NCBI GenBank assembly: GCA_021300125.1
Contig: JAJTHX010000386.1
Span: forward strand, 1 to 7,098
DNA length: 7,098 nucleotides
Direction: 5' to 3'
From: Betaproteobacteria bacterium
GTDB taxonomy: Bacteria; Pseudomonadota; Gammaproteobacteria; Burkholderiales; SG8-41
Made by a program: the position numbers and the translations under genes. Position 1 is the stretch's first letter; the number at the start of each line of letters is the position of its first letter. The notes below the pieces were generated by a model. It was not told where the DNA came from. It ran no database searches and saw nothing but the letters and a program-made list of their open reading frames with translations. Below are positions 5,923-7,098 of this stretch, one piece after another.

Positions 5923-6426
5923 TCAGCTCTCGCCCAGTTTCTGTTCGATCAGGGCATGCAGTTTGGCGAAATCCGGTTCGCCGAGGATGCGCGTCACCAG
6001 TCGCCCGCGCTTGTCGATGACGAAGGTGGTGGGCGTGACCTTCACGTCGCCGAAGGCGCGCGCGAGCTCCCCCATCGGATCGAGGGATACCTTGAACGGC
6101 AGCGCATTTTTCTCGGCAAAATTGATGACGAAGTTGGGCGGATCGTGGCGCATCGCCACTGCCACGGCCTCGAAGCCGCGGTCGCGGTACTTGCGGTGGG
6201 TCGCGGCGATGTCGGGCATCTCCTTGACGCAGGTCACGCAGTCCGTGGCCCAGAAATTGACCAGGACCACCCTGCCGCGCAAATCGGCACTGCTGATTTT
6301 CTCGCCCTGCAGGGTGACGAAGGTGACCTCCGGTGCGGCGGGCCGCGCCATCCATGCCGCGAGGCCGGCAAATGACAGCGCGGCGGCCACCACCACGGCT
6401 ACAATCAGGTTCCGGGACTGACTCAT
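5923..6426 (-). CDS. Membrane-anchored TlpA/ResA-like thioredoxin-fold protein
   Basis: A 167-residue thiol-disulfide protein facing the periplasm. Residues 7-27 (LIVAVVVAAALSFAGLAAWM) form an uncleaved anchor or signal segment. The thioredoxin fold follows: VVLVNFWATDCVTCVKEMP with active-site Cys63 and Cys66, the AVAVAMRHD strand, and the cis-proline loop VTPTTFVIDKRGRL (Pro132). Family members reduce specific periplasmic disulfides, for example in cytochrome c maturation or metal-centre assembly. No cytochrome or DsbD/CcdA partner gene is in the window, so the substrate is unknown. The pocket differs from the common WATWCxPC form: Asp replaces the Trp before the first cysteine and Thr replaces Pro before the second. 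The ATG at 6426 has no Shine-Dalgarno upstream on its strand. It is convergent with lipA and divergent from the DUF4197 gene only 15 bases away. Confidence 0.93.
   Translation of the reverse strand: MSQSRNLIVAVVVAAALSFAGLAAWMARPAAPEVTFVTLQGEKISSADLRGRVVLVNFWATDCVTCVKEMPDIAATHRKYRDRGFEAVAVAMRHDPPNFVINFAEKNALPFKVSLDPMGELARAFGDVKVTPTTFVIDKRGRLVTRILGEPDFAKLHALIEQKLGES
6400..6405 (+). promoter_or_regulatory. Candidate -10 box (TACAAT) for the DUF4197 gene, inside the thioredoxin gene
   Basis: TACAAT matches five of six consensus bases and is 37 bases before the presumed start at 6442, a suitable distance. It lies within the anchor-coding part of the divergent thioredoxin gene. The best -35-like sequence, ATGACA at 6372-6377, is 22 bases upstream and too far for normal sigma-70 spacing, so this call rests on the -10 alone. 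Confidence 0.35.
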
Positions 6427-6427
6427 C

Positions 6428-6434
6428 GGGAGGA
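6428..6434 (+). promoter_or_regulatory. Strong Shine-Dalgarno (GGGAGGA) ahead of a missing start codon
   Basis: GGGAGGA is the strongest ribosome binding site in the window and ends seven bases before the codon at 6442. That codon is ATC, not ATG, although the frame from it leads straight into the DUF4197 signal peptide. This marks where translation of the ancestral gene probably began and is the basis for placing its 5' end. Confidence 0.6.
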
Positions 6435-6441
6435 ATAGGGC

Positions 6442-7098
6442 ATCATCGAATCACTGGCTGCGCGTATTTTCGGGGTTCTGCCGGCGTTTGTCATGGCGGC
6501 GGCGCACAGCCTGCCGGCTGCGGCAGCCCTCGCCGACATTTCCAATGCTGATGCTGCCGGCGGTTTGAGGCAGGCCCTGAGCGATGGTTCCGCCGCGGCG
6601 GTGAAAATCCTGAGTGCCGAGAACGGCTATTTCGCCAACCCCAAGGCCAAGATTCCGCTGCCGCCGAGGCTGCGGCACCGGAAGCCCGGCAGCTGCTGGT
6701 GGGAGCCGTCAAAAAAATGTCGGTCCAGCACCCCAAGGCGACACCCACCGGCGGCGATACCGCAGCCACCGACTATTTCCGCCGCACCACTCGGGCCCAG
6801 CGCACCCAGCGCTTCCTGCCCATCGTCAAAAAAGCCACCGACCGCGTCGGTCTTGCCCAGCAATACGGCAGCCTCTCCAGCCGAGGCGCCTCGCTCGGCC
6901 CGGTCAAAGCCGAAGGCGCCTCGATCGAAACCTGTGTCACGCGCAAGGCGCTCGACGGCCTCTGTCTGATGATCGCCGAGCAGGAAAAGAAAATCACCGA
7001 CCTCGAACGCAAGGTGGCCGAAGGCCCGAAGCCGAAAGTGGTGGTGCGCGTGAACCTCCCGCCGTTCAAGGTGGGCGGGCGTCTGGTGCGCGAGGGCC
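6442..7098 (+). pseudogene. DUF4197 family exported protein, broken by an internal out-of-frame deletion and lacking a normal start; runs off window
   Basis: Two frames together encode one DUF4197 protein, a family of exported proteins of unknown function. The first frame (codons at 6442, 6445 and so on) gives a signal-peptide-like stretch (AARIFGVLPAFVMAAAHSL, then PAAAALA), then ADISNADAAGGLRQAL, AAVKILS and NPKAKIPLPPRL. At about 6660-6674 the homology moves to another frame (codons at 6660, 6663 and so on): AAEAAAPEARQLLVGAVKKM, TGGDTAATDYFRRTT, RFLPIVKKATDRVGLAQQY, TRKALDGLCLMIAEQEKK. The family segment expected between these parts, about 25-30 residues ending in an NRAAE-like motif, is absent. 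There is no ATG or GTG at the expected start; ATC sits at ideal spacing from the Shine-Dalgarno, with an in-frame CTG at 6454 and a late ATG at 6493 that would lose most of the signal peptide. The tail after EQEKKITDLERKVAEG does not look like the usual family end. A sequencing or assembly error could produce the same frame switch. Confidence 0.82.

Noticed and set aside
6372..6377. ATGACA as a -35 element for the TACAAT at 6400
   Set aside because: The spacer would be 22 bases, outside the usual 16-19 range.

Overview
This 7.1-kb, GC-rich window looks like ordinary chromosome of a proteobacterium, most likely a betaproteobacterium (Rhodocyclales or Nitrosomonadales type). That placement is inferred from base composition and from the gene order dacA - D-amino acid transaminase - ybeD - lipB - lipA. 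No rRNA or other taxonomic marker is present. There are no tRNAs, CRISPR arrays or insertion sequences, and no stretch over 300 bases lacks a gene.

Layout: (1) 1-629 (+): the 3' end of an ECF-type sigma factor gene, then a 59-residue zinc-finger protein that is probably its anti-sigma factor. (2) 652-3018 (+): a TATAAT box, then dacA (D,D-carboxypeptidase), dat (D-amino acid transaminase) and ybeD (lipoate-associated regulator family), closely spaced or overlapping. (3) 3005-4158 (-): two opposite-strand genes, an exported protein of unknown function and a YjdF/DUF2238 membrane protein, overlapping by GTGA. They sit between ybeD and lipB and their last bases overlap ybeD. (4) 4159-4235: a 77-bp divergent promoter region. 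(5) 4236-5818 (+): lipB and lipA, overlapping by ATGA. (6) 5923-6426 (-): a membrane-anchored TlpA/ResA-like thioredoxin. (7) 6442-7098 (+): a DUF4197 gene that appears broken, running off the window end.

How the genes fit together: DacA releases D-alanine from peptidoglycan stem peptides in the periplasm, and the transaminase can interconvert D-alanine and D-glutamate through their keto acids, so the first pair links wall trimming to D-amino acid supply. LipB moves octanoate from acyl carrier protein to lipoyl domains and LipA inserts the two sulfurs. YbeD belongs with this group by conserved neighbourhood.

I see no new biological system. The observation most worth checking is the DUF4197 gene. 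It has a frame switch at a short GC-rich repeat, about 25-30 expected residues missing, an ATC where the start codon should be, and two cysteines at usually aromatic positions. It is either a decaying pseudogene or contains a sequence or assembly error. The opposite-strand pair that splits ybeD from lipB is the second point of interest.
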